Below are positions 23,301 to 30,230 of a stretch of DNA of 64,000 nucleotides, piece after piece. The stretch is from assembly GCA_964017155.1 (NCBI GenBank), contig OZ024865.1, forward strand, positions 12,432,886 through 12,496,885, in the 5' to 3' direction. Position 1 is the first letter of the stretch, and each line of letters begins with the position of its first letter. A program made the position numbers and the translations under genes. Source of the DNA: Oasisia sp. SBJ-2009. Its lineage: Eukaryota; Annelida; Polychaeta; Sabellida; Siboglinidae. The notes under the pieces are model-generated. The model saw only the letters and a program-made list of their open reading frames with translations. It was not told the origin of the DNA and ran no database searches.

Positions 23301-26300
23301 ACACATATTTTGTTTACCTTAACATGAGACTTCCTCATATTTCACCTGACTGACATTTCATTTTACTATAAAATCTATTTGAAATGTCATCTATGTGTGA
23401 GAAATGTTGATACTTTAATTTGTATTGAGAACATTTTGATATCTCTACTGTGATTGAGGTATTTTTAATAGTAAACATTTACGTTTAATTTTTACACGAA
23501 TCACCAAGAAAAAGAACATATTAATAGTTTGTTTAAATTAATTTGTTGTCACCTTGGCGTGAGACACTGTACTTCTGTGAAGATGGCGATGGCCGTGCCT
23601 GTCGCCTGGATGATGTCAGCCTTCTCCACCACATTCTGGTAGAAGTTCTGCAATAAGGCCACATTTGTTACAAGAAGCAACTACTGAGGCATGGACAATC
23701 ACATGACTGACTGCCTAGTTTCTGTACTGACCAAGCCATTGTGAATTATACAATTTTGGCAGTGTAAAAATGCTGTAGTAAACATGTGCTTTTGAACTCA
23801 CATATGTAGAAACCAGTCCAGGTGCCCGATTCGCTCAGAAAGAGCTCTTAAGGAAAATTCACCCTTAACCCTTTTTATACCAGACGTCCGCCCAGAAATT
23901 ATACCCATGTTACCAGCACATTTGGGAGAAAAAACGGATATGGAAAAAAAATGTACATGGTGTGTGTCAAATTTTATTTTCTCAGCAACTACATAACATA
24001 TATACAAGTGTTGTATATCAAATGAAAGCTAAGAAATGCAGCTTTCCATTGATGTGCATCATATAAATAGAACTGTTTATTCAACTATGATATTATAAGT
24101 TGAAATCAGAGGAAAGTTTTTTGATTTTTTTTACAAAATGCATGACTGAACTTCAGCACAACTTTTCGACTGTTTCTTGCATGAATAGAAAGCAACTTCA
24201 ATTACAAGAGTTATAGAAAAATTCAATAGCTACATTTTGCTATAAGAATTATTCCTGTGTGACGGGTAGAAGGAATGTTATGAGCAATATTCATCAGGTA
24301 TGTCAGTCGGAAAATATTAGTTTTGTAAGATGACAAGTAACAAGTATGGATATTATCATATTATTTCCTTCCAGCAGTCAATAATAACTCTGCTACTGTT
24401 TTTTGCATGAATAGAAAGCAACTTCAATTACAAGAGTTGTAGAAAAATTCAAAAATTGTGTGACAGGTAGAAGGAATGTTATGAGCAATATTCATCAGGT
24501 ATGTCAGTCGGAAAATATTAGTTTTGTAAGATGACAAGTAACAACAATGGATATTGTCATATTATTTCCTTCCAGCAGTCAATACTATACTATTACTCCT
24601 ACTGACAAAATGAGTTCCAGAAATATGTATGCTATGTGTAAACAATAAATTTATTACAAAACGACAACTAGAACTACAGAACGATCCATCGATTTACATG
24701 ACAACCCTGTCTGCCAATGTTCGACTGGTTGAGGTGTGCCCTCAGCCTCAGGCATTTCTGGTGCAGAGGCACAGAGCACTCACTACAACCATAGACATAG
24801 TTCGTGGCCTGTGCCATCCAGGGAGCAATCTGGCGCACTGACAGGGCGAAAACGGCGAGGATCAGTCACCCAGTCGGGGTGGAAACCCTATAAATCATTC
24901 CCAGACTCGTTGGATTCGTGAAACAAATTGTCAATCCACTGCGGTCTGGTTTCGTCGCCGCCATCCTGCACTCGATCCAGGGCAGTGGGTCGACATTCTC
25001 TCCCGCTAATTCTCCTTCAAAATCGTCGTTTATAAACTTGTCAACTCCCGAAATATCACTGCCTTCGCTGTCTGAAGCACCATCGTCCGCCATTTTTAAA
25101 TGCCGCGACGAACAACACAAAACAAAACTTTCCAAAAACACGTTTAAAACCACTGAAATTGCCGCAATAAAATGGCGTCTGCCTTGCAGGAAGTGTGGTG
25201 TAGCCTCGTTCTCTTCATATGACGGAAGTGGGGGATTTTAATTTATTCAATATGGCCACAACATGGCCGCATGGGCGGACACGTTGGTAAATACGCACCG
25301 ATGCGTATTTGGTAAGATGCGGCAACTACGCATCGGTGCGTATTTGGTATAAAAAGGGTTAAACAAAACATGTTGTTAAATTTGTTGATTTTTAAAAAAA
25401 TATTAATATATATTGCCATATTAAGGTGGTCACTATTTCTGTGACACACCAGTGACAATGTTCCACTGGCAAGTCATGGTGTTGACTGTATTCAAGATCA
25501 CTGTTAAGGATTTAAATTGATTTTAAAGTGAAAAATTGGGTATAAGTTTAAGAGCTCTTAAGAACATTAGTCAATCGGTTCACAGGCCTTTATGCAATAA
25601 CTAATTTTTGCCAAAACAAGTGTGATACCTATTTTGAAACAGACAGCTGAAATATGCTCCCCAAACTGTTGCTTGTCCAACCACTCAAGCATAACTTTTT
25701 TTGAGACAACCCCTCACCTCGACACTGTCCACTTCGACGTCCTTGTCCCCAGGAATGTGGAAGCGCAGTTCCATTAGTGACACGGCGGCGTCGTCGTTCT
25801 GGTGGAACTCGAGCGTCACCTCGTTCTTGCCCTTGGTGCTGTGGGACACGTTGTTGAGGGGAATCTCAAACATCGTCTTGTTGTTCACCTCAAAGTCCAG
25901 CGAGTTGCCTACAAGTGAAAATAACACAACACGCTGCAATGTTTCTTCTTATCATGGTTAGCTCAACACTCTGTTCTTACAAGTTTTTACAGGTCCTTTT
26001 CTGGCTTGTATTAGGCATTCCTGCCTCTTGTGCCAGCTCTGTCTTGCGCATTGTTTTGAGACTGTGCGCAAGGGTGTAAAGGTGGCACAGTCCACCACAA
26101 TATTGTCAAGCTTGGTATTCAGAGTTGTCCTTCTCTAGAATTAGTAGTAAATATGTTTATTTAAAACAAAGCCCATATGTGATTATGTATACATAAAAAA
26201 CAATAAAAAAAAGATTAAAATATTGTCCACTACAAGTTACACATTTATCCTGTGTGGGATTTTTTTACTTCCCCTAGAATAGACCACCAGCTTCTAGTGT

Positions 26301-28726
26301 CTTCGTTGTGAGGTGAACGAAATTGTCTAAGTTTCTAAACAGTGGCAGGTGTGATTTAATCACCATCCCCTGGACAGACAGTCCGGCACTCTACCACGCG
26401 ACCACACTGTTCAGATGTCACGACGCCACAAGTTATGAGCTTTTATTTAATGAGACTCATTCCAATAGTCTTGTGTGCAAAATAATCGAACAGTGCCAAA
26501 TATATGCATAGGGTGAAAAGTAGGTCAAACGTAACTATTGTATTAGCACCAAATAATGGTACAGGTTGGCAATCGAAAAACTTAAAAAGCAACTTATCGG
26601 GTGCAAACAGTTTGAACTTTGAAGCATAGCATGGCTATATTTATGGTAGTAAACGTTTACATTTTTAACTAATAATATACTTGTCATATTGAGCTCCAGA
26701 TAACTAAGGGTTCCGACCAAATCAACCGAGGAAACAATACAAATTTGATGGCCTTTGTGATCAATCTACAAAAACGTGAAAATTATGCAATGGGAACACT
26801 ACATGACACATTGATTTGTGCCATGAGTTTACACACAAAGAAAACGATCGCTCTGCTAGTGAAAATCTCTCAATTTAATAAACGTACTTACCTTGCAAGA
26901 TTTCTACAAAAACATAACAGAAATATATATAAATCCTAATACTCAAAACTACCAGTGATTTCAGCAAAGCACGTGTAGTAGTTGTAATTACCTTCAAAGT
27001 TGACAGAACCCCAATTCCATCCTTTCAGTGAAAGATCTTTCTTCTCTAGAGGAATATTGTAACACTTCTTCACAAATGGTGACAATCTTTCATAGTCCTA
27101 CAAAAAGAGTTAAAAAAACATTTTATAGGGACATTCCTGTATTTTTATGACATTAAAATGTATTGAGATGTAAAGGATGTAAAGCATGTAAAGGACACTA
27201 CAAATGCATAACTAGCTGGGCTGTATCATTCTTAAAGGACACAAAAAAAGGCTACGGTTTCATGTCATACACCTAATAGAGTTTATACAAAGTAACAATT
27301 TCCACATACACTCAATTTTTTAACGTCAGCGGTTTACTCAGAATGTGACTTGAAAGTCTAAAATTCTAACGAAATCCACGATGGTCTAGACGCCGCCATA
27401 GGTGAAGGGTAACTTGGCTTGGCCATTCAGCACGCGGCATTCTATATCTCTGCTGAAGCCAGTCAGTTTCCTGCGACGTTGTTAAGGGTCAACAACTTGG
27501 AGTCTTCGACAGTTCGTTCAATTGGCGTGACATCTAGCAGCTGCTTATAGACGTATATCTAAATCTGTGGTTAAATCTATGGTAAACTTTAGTAATTATG
27601 CCTTAGTGTTCGGCATACGGTTGCAATAATAGTTGAAACAACCGGTAGTATTGAAGCAATGGATTCACATTGGTGATTTGCGGGCGTACTGTTTGGAATC
27701 CCTCCAGTCCAAGTACAGTTCACTTTGCTCGGTCCATTTTGAGGAGAAATGCTTTGAAGTAGACATCAGTTGATGGGATGATTTCAGCGATAACAATGAT
27801 AGACAACTTTATATTTACCGTCATCAGCATGTTACGCGCGTTGCCGAGTTGCAGCCATTTCATAACAACAGCCAAACCCCATGCAGGGAATCTACGTAGA
27901 GGGTCTCACCGTCGTGACGTCATTCTTCGTCTAAGATGGGGTAGTGCATAGTATTTGGATGGCTGGGTGTTAAAAAATATTTTTCTGGTAAACCGCTGGC
28001 GTTAAAAAATTGAGTATATGTAGAAATTGTTACTTTATATTAACTCTATTAGGTGTATGCCACGAAACAATTAACTTTTGTTGTCCTTTAAAGGTTGAAC
28101 AATTTTCTAATTAAACTGTTGAATATACCACATCATGTTTATTTATTCTACTCAAAGTCAAATATATTTTCAGATGCTACAGAATTCTGACACGTAATAC
28201 AATAAACACCTTAGAAATAGCATCGTATGATGACATTAGAATTTTTTTGTAAAGGGGAACAAACACCCTCATTTTAATTTTAATTATTTTCAGAGAAGGA
28301 TAAAAATGAGGCCAGCATCACCCCAGGACACCAGTAACACACAGGACAGCAACAACTACGGTACGTACTGACTCACGGAACCCGTCAAATCTGTGTACAA
28401 TGTCATTGGAGAGGACCAGTCGTAGACAGTAGCCTCGCGCCCTCATCATCCAGTTGGCTGATATGATATCGCTTGATGGAAACTGCTCAACGATTCCTGT
28501 TTTGAGGTTCTTGAAAATGACACTACTGTCCTGCAGTTTCAGCCGGCCAGGGTTCTGCAGTCAACAAATTTTACAATGAAACAACGACTCACATGTTCAT
28601 GATTGTTATTGATACAAATATGTATGACAGTGACCATGACATTGGAAGTTGGGAGTGTACACAAATGGAGAAGTAGAAGGAAATGGTCGAATTTGGAACA
28701 AACTCATGTGCTTACATGTATATATT

Positions 28727-28757
<31 letters not shown>

Positions 28758-29927
28758 GAATTTCAAAAGCGTTTTTTGTCAGTTCAAACGTCCGTCCTTC
28801 AGCTATGTTCCTTGTTGAATTACGTTGGTTATGAATGAGCTAGGTCAGTGGTTTGTGAACCACTTGAAAGCTGAATATATTAAATTCTTTAGTCGTTTGT
28901 CTAATTATTTTTAGACATCATCATCCATTTGTCAGCCACAGTAATCATGTCGATATTCTGCTGCAGTACACTAGGTAGGAGGAAGTATATGCAACTAATA
29001 ATATATCATTAGGACTCAATACATTTAGACAAAAAGTCTTAAATGAGAGGTATACCTTGGATGACGCTGAATAACGGAACTACAGACTACGCTTGGCAAG
29101 TAGAGGTAAAACACAGTAGATGCCCCGGCACTTATGCAGAATTGGGACACCTAAATTTGGCCATTATAACTGTATATTTGCCAACGTTTGATACTTGATT
29201 TTGTTAATTCAATCATTTGACATTATCTTGCACATATTTATGTTTTATAAACAGCGTCTTGGCATACTTTTGAGATCAAAAAGACAACGCGGTCAGCATA
29301 AACAAACTGTTTATCGTTGTTTGTTTATCGTTCATTCCATGAGCACAGCACAGTGACACATGTATCGCTGTGCTTGCCACTGGCACAAATCGGAGTGCTA
29401 TTTGGGTCTCAAAATGCAATATTTGTGAAACATAAATATACCCGGGAATGCTGATTGATCATGTTTATGATTAGAGTTTGTGTGAGGTATCCAATATAGA
29501 CAAATATACAGTTATAATGGCAAAATTAAGGTGGGTCCGAATTCTGCATAAGTACCGATGCCCCACACACGTGACCTGTCACTGACAGTCACTGACTTAC
29601 ATCACATTTAAGAAATCACATTTACTTGATTTAGGAAAAACATAGTTATAACCGGGAAATCGAAGCCGCTCCGGATTCGACAAAAGTTCCGAAATGTATA
29701 AACCAACAAAACGAATGTCTACGAAATCACTGAAAGGTGATATTACGAAGATTTGCTGTTACCAAATTTCCCGCGGGCTTCGTTCGAGAGTGAACGAAGT
29801 GATGCCATGCGACGCGTTATCGCCGGCTGTGTTTATACGACGCAGAATCATTTATTCGTTCAATCTTTCTTACCATTGCTCCCCGTATCTCCTGCAAAAC
29901 TTCTTGAAACTCTAGAAATTCACCCAT
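7123..29927 (-). CDS. SSRP1: SSRP1, HMG-box subunit of the FACT histone chaperone, complete in 16 coding exons
   Basis: SSRP1 pairs with SPT16 to form FACT, the nuclear chaperone that loosens and rebuilds nucleosomes during transcription and replication. Coding exons, in transcript order: 29927-29874, 28554-28369, 27097-26992, 25908-25718, 23647-23553, 22985-22853, 21689-21586, 20434-20306, 19848-19627, 18272-18197, 17455-17314, 15117-15072, 14526-14439, 14124-13885, 8594-8497, 7411-7123. All junctions are GT-AG and frame-compatible; the sum is 2199 nt (732 residues; the human protein is about 709). Order of regions: N-terminal dimerisation region (about 1-180), paired PH-like middle domain (about 190-430), acidic linker (about 460-500), one HMG box (about 554-630), Ser/Asp/Lys-rich tail. 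Family signatures include [40 protein letters not shown] and [14 protein letters not shown]. The large introns are filled with transposons and satellites. Identity is secure; exact ends rest on splice consensus and frame. Confidence 0.96.
7421..7484. repeat. 25-bp tandem repeat, about 2.5 copies
   Basis: ACCATAGGTGACGTCAAGAC starts at 7421, 7446 and 7471. Each unit holds TGACGTCA-like sequence. It sits just inside intron 15 next to the exon 16 acceptor. Confidence 0.9.
7485..8470. repeat. 20-bp minisatellite filling SSRP1 intron 15
   Basis: About 40 units of CTGTTTGAAAGGAAGTTGGT with G/A/T variants, decaying after 8290. Two minus frames stay open for 287-289 codons. On the transcribed strand every unit reads a pyrimidine run followed by CAAACAG, similar to a 3' splice site. 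Confidence 0.97.
8497..8594 (-). CDS. SSRP1: SSRP1 coding exon 15, end of the HMG box
   Basis: [20 protein letters not shown] completes helix 3 of the HMG box, then [12 protein letters not shown]. Acceptor TTGTAG, donor CCCAG|GTCAGC. Separated from exon 14 by a 5.3-kb intron. Confidence 0.9.
8714..11366. mobile_element. hAT-like DNA transposon with 8-bp target duplication
   Basis: Ends CAGAGCCGTAATG and its partner TTACAGCTCTG are inverted, followed inward by repeats of AAGTACTTTTACTT. The flanks CATACATT (8706-8713 and 11367-11374) are identical 8-bp duplications, as made by hAT transposases. No recognisable transposase remains; a small ORF at 8964-9173 is unidentified. A LINE has inserted into it, and the whole lies in SSRP1 intron 14. 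Confidence 0.8.
9224..10600 (+). mobile_element. 5'-truncated non-LTR retrotransposon (reverse transcriptase part)
   Basis: A 341-codon open frame (9231-10256) holds the second half of a reverse transcriptase: [20 protein letters not shown] with the catalytic Asp pair, [13 protein letters not shown] and [16 protein letters not shown]. This is typical of Jockey/CR1-group LINEs. The endonuclease and finger regions are missing. The 3' end has AATAAA (about 10576) and a (TTGTTC) tail. Similar TTGTGTTCTTG and TTGTGTCTTG at 9213 and 10601 may be the target duplication. The frame is intact, so the insertion may be young; the truncation makes it non-autonomous. Confidence 0.88.
11425..11505. repeat. 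(TA)n microsatellite
   Basis: About 80 bp of pure AT dinucleotide just outside the hAT-like element. Confidence 0.95.
11506..12147. other. intronic sequence without features
   Basis: SSRP1 intron 14; no repeat or ORF that I can name. Confidence 0.4.
12148..12245. repeat. diverged copy of the intron 14 start
   Basis: AGCAATTGTTTGATTG and GGAACTGATC...CCCAAATG match 13801-13871, the intron sequence beside exon 14. Part of a broken local duplication (see 13494-13545). Confidence 0.65.
12313..13188. mobile_element. foldback DNA element, about 880 bp
   Basis: Near 12313-12345 and 13152-13188 are inverted copies of GTGACGTGTTCTAAYGAAAT followed by GAGTCGT. The inside is CpG-richer than its surroundings, with two CCAAT-type boxes and a TGACGTCA site near 12730-12835, and a TACTACAAGAA inverted repeat. 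No transposase. Target duplication not resolved. Confidence 0.6.
13494..13545 (-). pseudogene. partial duplicate of SSRP1 exon 14 (3' end and donor)
   Basis: About 46 bp match the last codons of exon 14 (encoding ENIEADEKA) and its GTAAA donor with a few substitutions. It lacks the rest of the HMG box and an acceptor, so it cannot act as an exon. Confidence 0.75.
13676..13803. repeat. dispersed repeat, copy 1
   Basis: AATTCAAGG motifs repeated within it, ending CGTACGGACCCTG. Shared with 15528-15656 in the same orientation. The end CAGGGTCCGTACGG on the minus strand looks like a hAT-type terminus. Confidence 0.65.
13885..14124 (-). CDS. SSRP1: SSRP1 coding exon 14, basic linker and most of the HMG box
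   Basis: 80 codons, phase 0 at both ends. A Lys/Arg-rich stretch precedes the HMG box, which starts near [17 protein letters not shown] and includes [17 protein letters not shown]. Acceptor CCACAG, donor GCG|GTAAAG. A degraded copy of its 3' end lies at about 13494-13545. Confidence 0.96.
14222..14300 (-). mobile_element. possible LINE 3' tail
   Basis: AATTCAATTTAATAAATTTA on the plus strand reads on the minus strand as a retroelement 3' end. Confidence 0.3.
14439..14526 (-). CDS. SSRP1: SSRP1 coding exon 13
   Basis: [19 protein letters not shown] then a basic PKPVKKKPP segment, matching the region before the HMG box (human EEFDSNAS). Acceptor CTCCAG, donor CCA|GTAAGC, ends in phase 0. Confidence 0.9.
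15072..15117 (-). CDS. SSRP1: SSRP1 coding exon 12 (46 nt)
   Basis: Micro-exon encoding [16 protein letters not shown] across its joins. Acceptor TTTCAG, donor AAGA|GTAAGT. Its phases (2 nt in, 2 nt out) fit only between exons 11 and 13. Confidence 0.88.
15528..15656. repeat. dispersed repeat, copy 2
   Basis: Matches 13676-13803: CATTCAAGACTTCTCAAGAC through CAGTACGGACACTG. Confidence 0.65.
15657..16165. other. intronic sequence without features
   Basis: SSRP1 intron 11 proximal part; no named element. Confidence 0.4.
16171..17304. repeat. 24-bp minisatellite with a 360-bp higher-order unit, in SSRP1 intron 11
   Basis: About 47 units of GGGGTTGTAGGTGGGTTAAT plus CCAG. Positions about 16321-16640 and 16681-17000 repeat the same order of variants, showing a 15-unit (360-bp) block duplication. 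Frames on both strands stay open for more than 390 codons: PPTTPWIN on the minus strand, GGLIQGVV on the plus. Confidence 0.97.
17314..17455 (-). CDS. SSRP1: SSRP1 coding exon 11, acidic linker
   Basis: Contains HDAYMERMK, conserved in SSRP1, followed by a run of Asp. Acceptor TGCAG, donor ACAG|GTGAGA, ends in phase 1. The intron after it is a 24-bp minisatellite that stays open in this exon's frame. Confidence 0.92.
17500..18196. other. SSRP1 intron 10
   Basis: Plain sequence apart from CACTGAAGAAGTCAACTTG followed by AAACGTTA at 17707-17733, similar to short hammerhead-like motifs of Penelope-type retroelements. Confidence 0.3.
18197..18272 (-). CDS. SSRP1: SSRP1 coding exon 10
   Basis: [20 protein letters not shown], the end of the middle domain. 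Acceptor TTTCAG, donor CTG|GTAATT, ends in phase 0. Confidence 0.93.
19190..19456 (-). mobile_element. pogo/Tigger-like transposon end
   Basis: On the minus strand the end reads TACAGTAGTCCCCCTCTTC, resembling Tigger termini (CAGTAGTCCCCC) with a TA target. TGTCC/GGGGACA motifs repeat within. No transposase ORF. Confidence 0.4.
19627..19848 (-). CDS. SSRP1: SSRP1 coding exon 9
   Basis: [17 protein letters not shown] and [13 protein letters not shown], then [10 protein letters not shown]: the core of the middle domain that contacts histones. Acceptor TGCAG, donor AA|GTAAGT. Confidence 0.97.
20163..20247. repeat. (CA)n microsatellite
   Basis: CA repeats with CG and CTT interruptions. Confidence 0.9.
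20306..20434 (-). CDS. SSRP1: SSRP1 coding exon 8
   Basis: [17 protein letters not shown], then [16 protein letters not shown], in the second PH-like fold. The donor AG|GTCTGT is weaker than its neighbours. The 80-bp satellite starts only 27 bp upstream of the acceptor. Confidence 0.95.
20461..21100. repeat. 80-bp satellite, eight copies
   Basis: Exactly 8 x 80 bp with very few differences. Each unit contains the palindrome TGTAATCGATTACA inside a larger inverted repeat (ACTGTAAT...ATTACAGT). Lies in SSRP1 intron 7, ending 27 bp from the exon 8 acceptor. Confidence 0.97.
21586..21689 (-). CDS. SSRP1: SSRP1 coding exon 7
   Basis: [16 protein letters not shown], a hallmark of the family, then LELGLK. 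Acceptor CCCAG, donor GA|GTAAGT, leaves 2 nt. Confidence 0.96.
22444..22765 (+). mobile_element. tRNA-derived SINE, copy A
   Basis: tRNA-like head with A-box-like GTGACTCAGGGGTAAAGC and B box GGGTTCAAATCC (22493-22504). The body holds TACCTGGCTATAGACAGTGG, GGATGCTTCCCAGAGAAGCC and GGTCTGTCAGGGAAGTAAGT, shared with copies at 36455 and 57132. Ends in a 13-nt G run. Confidence 0.75.
22853..22985 (-). CDS. SSRP1: SSRP1 coding exon 6
   Basis: First PH-like fold of the middle domain: [17 protein letters not shown], then [16 protein letters not shown]. Acceptor TTTCAG, donor GTC|GTAAGT, ends in phase 0. An 18-bp tandem repeat begins about 15 bp upstream of its acceptor. Confidence 0.97.
22999..23096. 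repeat. 18-bp tandem repeat next to SSRP1 exon 6
   Basis: CATGGGTGTCATCAGTGA, about five and a half copies with one 9-bp short unit. Confidence 0.9.
23247..23297. repeat. (TA)n microsatellite
   Basis: About 50 bp of TA repeats in SSRP1 intron 5. Confidence 0.95.
23553..23647 (-). CDS. SSRP1: SSRP1 coding exon 5
   Basis: [17 protein letters not shown] followed by VQCLTPR, linking the N-terminal and middle domains. Acceptor TTGCAG, donor AG|GTGACA, leaves 2 nt for Arg. Confidence 0.95.
23835..25580 (-). repeat. short dispersed repeat interrupted by a piggyBac-like element
   Basis: The flanks (23835-23864 and 25363-25580) join into one member of the family also seen at 46990, 48400, 49340, 52220 and 54770. 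Shared blocks: CACTGGTGTGTCA, AAATTTAACAAC, GTGAATTTTCCTTAAGAGCT. Confidence 0.7.
23865..25362. mobile_element. piggyBac-like element, internally deleted
   Basis: Flanked by TTAA on both sides (23865-23868, 25359-25362), with 14-bp inverted ends CCCTTTTTATACCA. The minus strand keeps two transposase-like remnants: an acidic start ([16 protein letters not shown], about 25094) and a Cys-rich piece [14 protein letters not shown] (about 24780), like the C-terminal zinc-binding region of piggyBac. The central catalytic domain is missing. Near 24178-24580 a segment of about 210 bp is tandemly duplicated. Confidence 0.75.
25718..25908 (-). CDS. SSRP1: SSRP1 coding exon 4
   Basis: Contains FEIPLNNVS and [14 protein letters not shown], almost invariant in SSRP1. 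Enters with 2 nt completing Gly, leaves in phase 0 at GAG|GTGAGG. Confidence 0.96.
26346..26409 (-). repeat. tRNA-like SINE head or tRNA relic
   Basis: Minus strand GTGGTCGCGTGGTAGAGTGC then CGGACTGTCTGTCCAGGGG resembles a tRNA 5' half; the B-box position reads GTGATTAAATCAC and is degraded. Not a functional tRNA. Confidence 0.45.
26992..27097 (-). CDS. SSRP1: SSRP1 coding exon 3
   Basis: Starts DYERLSPF and carries [12 protein letters not shown], the conserved GWNWG segment of the N-terminal domain. Acceptor TTTGTAG, donor GAAG|GTAATT, ends in phase 1. Confidence 0.93.
27232..28091 (+). mobile_element. THAP-bearing DNA transposon with TTAA ends (Kolobok-like), degraded
   Basis: Inverted ends of about 105 bp (27236 onward and up to 28087), both starting AGGACA next to TTAA. 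Between them a plus-strand relic encodes [17 protein letters not shown] (about 27708-27760), the second half of a THAP zinc-finger. THAP with TTAA duplications points to the Kolobok group; P elements would give 8-bp duplications. Stops break the frame. Confidence 0.7.
28369..28554 (-). CDS. SSRP1: SSRP1 coding exon 2
   Basis: 62 codons, phase 0 at both ends, acceptor CTGCAG, donor TCA|GTACGT. Starts NPGRLKL and ends RFDGFRES, as in the N-terminal SSRP1/POB3 domain. Confidence 0.93.
28725..28757. repeat. (TAT)n/(TA)n microsatellite
   Basis: Short trinucleotide then dinucleotide run in SSRP1 intron 1. Confidence 0.85.
29127..29556. mobile_element. 430-bp MITE with 8-bp target duplication
   Basis: Inverted ends of about 55 bp beginning GGCACTTATGCAGAATT and GGTACTTATGCAGAATT, flanked by identical GATGCCCC (29119-29126 and 29557-29564). 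The 8-bp duplication suggests hAT mobilisation. No coding content. Confidence 0.85.
29874..29927 (-). CDS. SSRP1: SSRP1 coding exon 1 (start codon)
   Basis: Encodes [18 protein letters not shown], matching the usual SSRP1 start (LEF...V..EV.G). The ATG has A at -3 and G at +4. The donor is ATG|GTAAGA, phase 0. It is too short to stand out as an ORF and was found from homology and phase. No acceptor-like sequence lies just upstream, so the 5' UTR is probably continuous here. Confidence 0.85.
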
Positions 29928-30230
29928 CTTCTATCGTTAAGCCGTCGAGACACCAGTGAGGGCTAAAGTCTAGTCTCTGAGGATGACAGCGAACAAAACA
30001 ACGATGTCTCGATACCGGAAGAATCGACGACCGCGCCAAATCGTGCTTGTCGCGATTAGGAGACTCCGAACCGAAACCGGACTATCTCTCGGTTGTCGGA
30101 CTACAGTATTCGTAGCCTCTATTAGCTCCGTGAGGTGGCAGCACCACAATTCCTCCTGGTTTTTTATGCTCTGCCGATGTTGCCACCAGGGTGGCCATAA
30201 TTAGTTAGAGACGGTGATTGGCTCTCAGGT
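29928..30230 (-). promoter_or_regulatory. probable SSRP1 5' UTR and promoter region
   Basis: CpG dinucleotides are frequent from about 29770 to 30130, unlike the AT-rich surroundings. A CCAAT box on the minus strand (ATTGG at 30217-30221) lies about 290 bp upstream of the start codon. No TATA box is obvious, which suits a housekeeping gene. Confidence 0.45.

Noticed and set aside
26346..26409. Functional tRNA on the minus strand
   Set aside because: The 5' half looks tRNA-like, but the T-loop region lacks the GGTTCRANYCC box.
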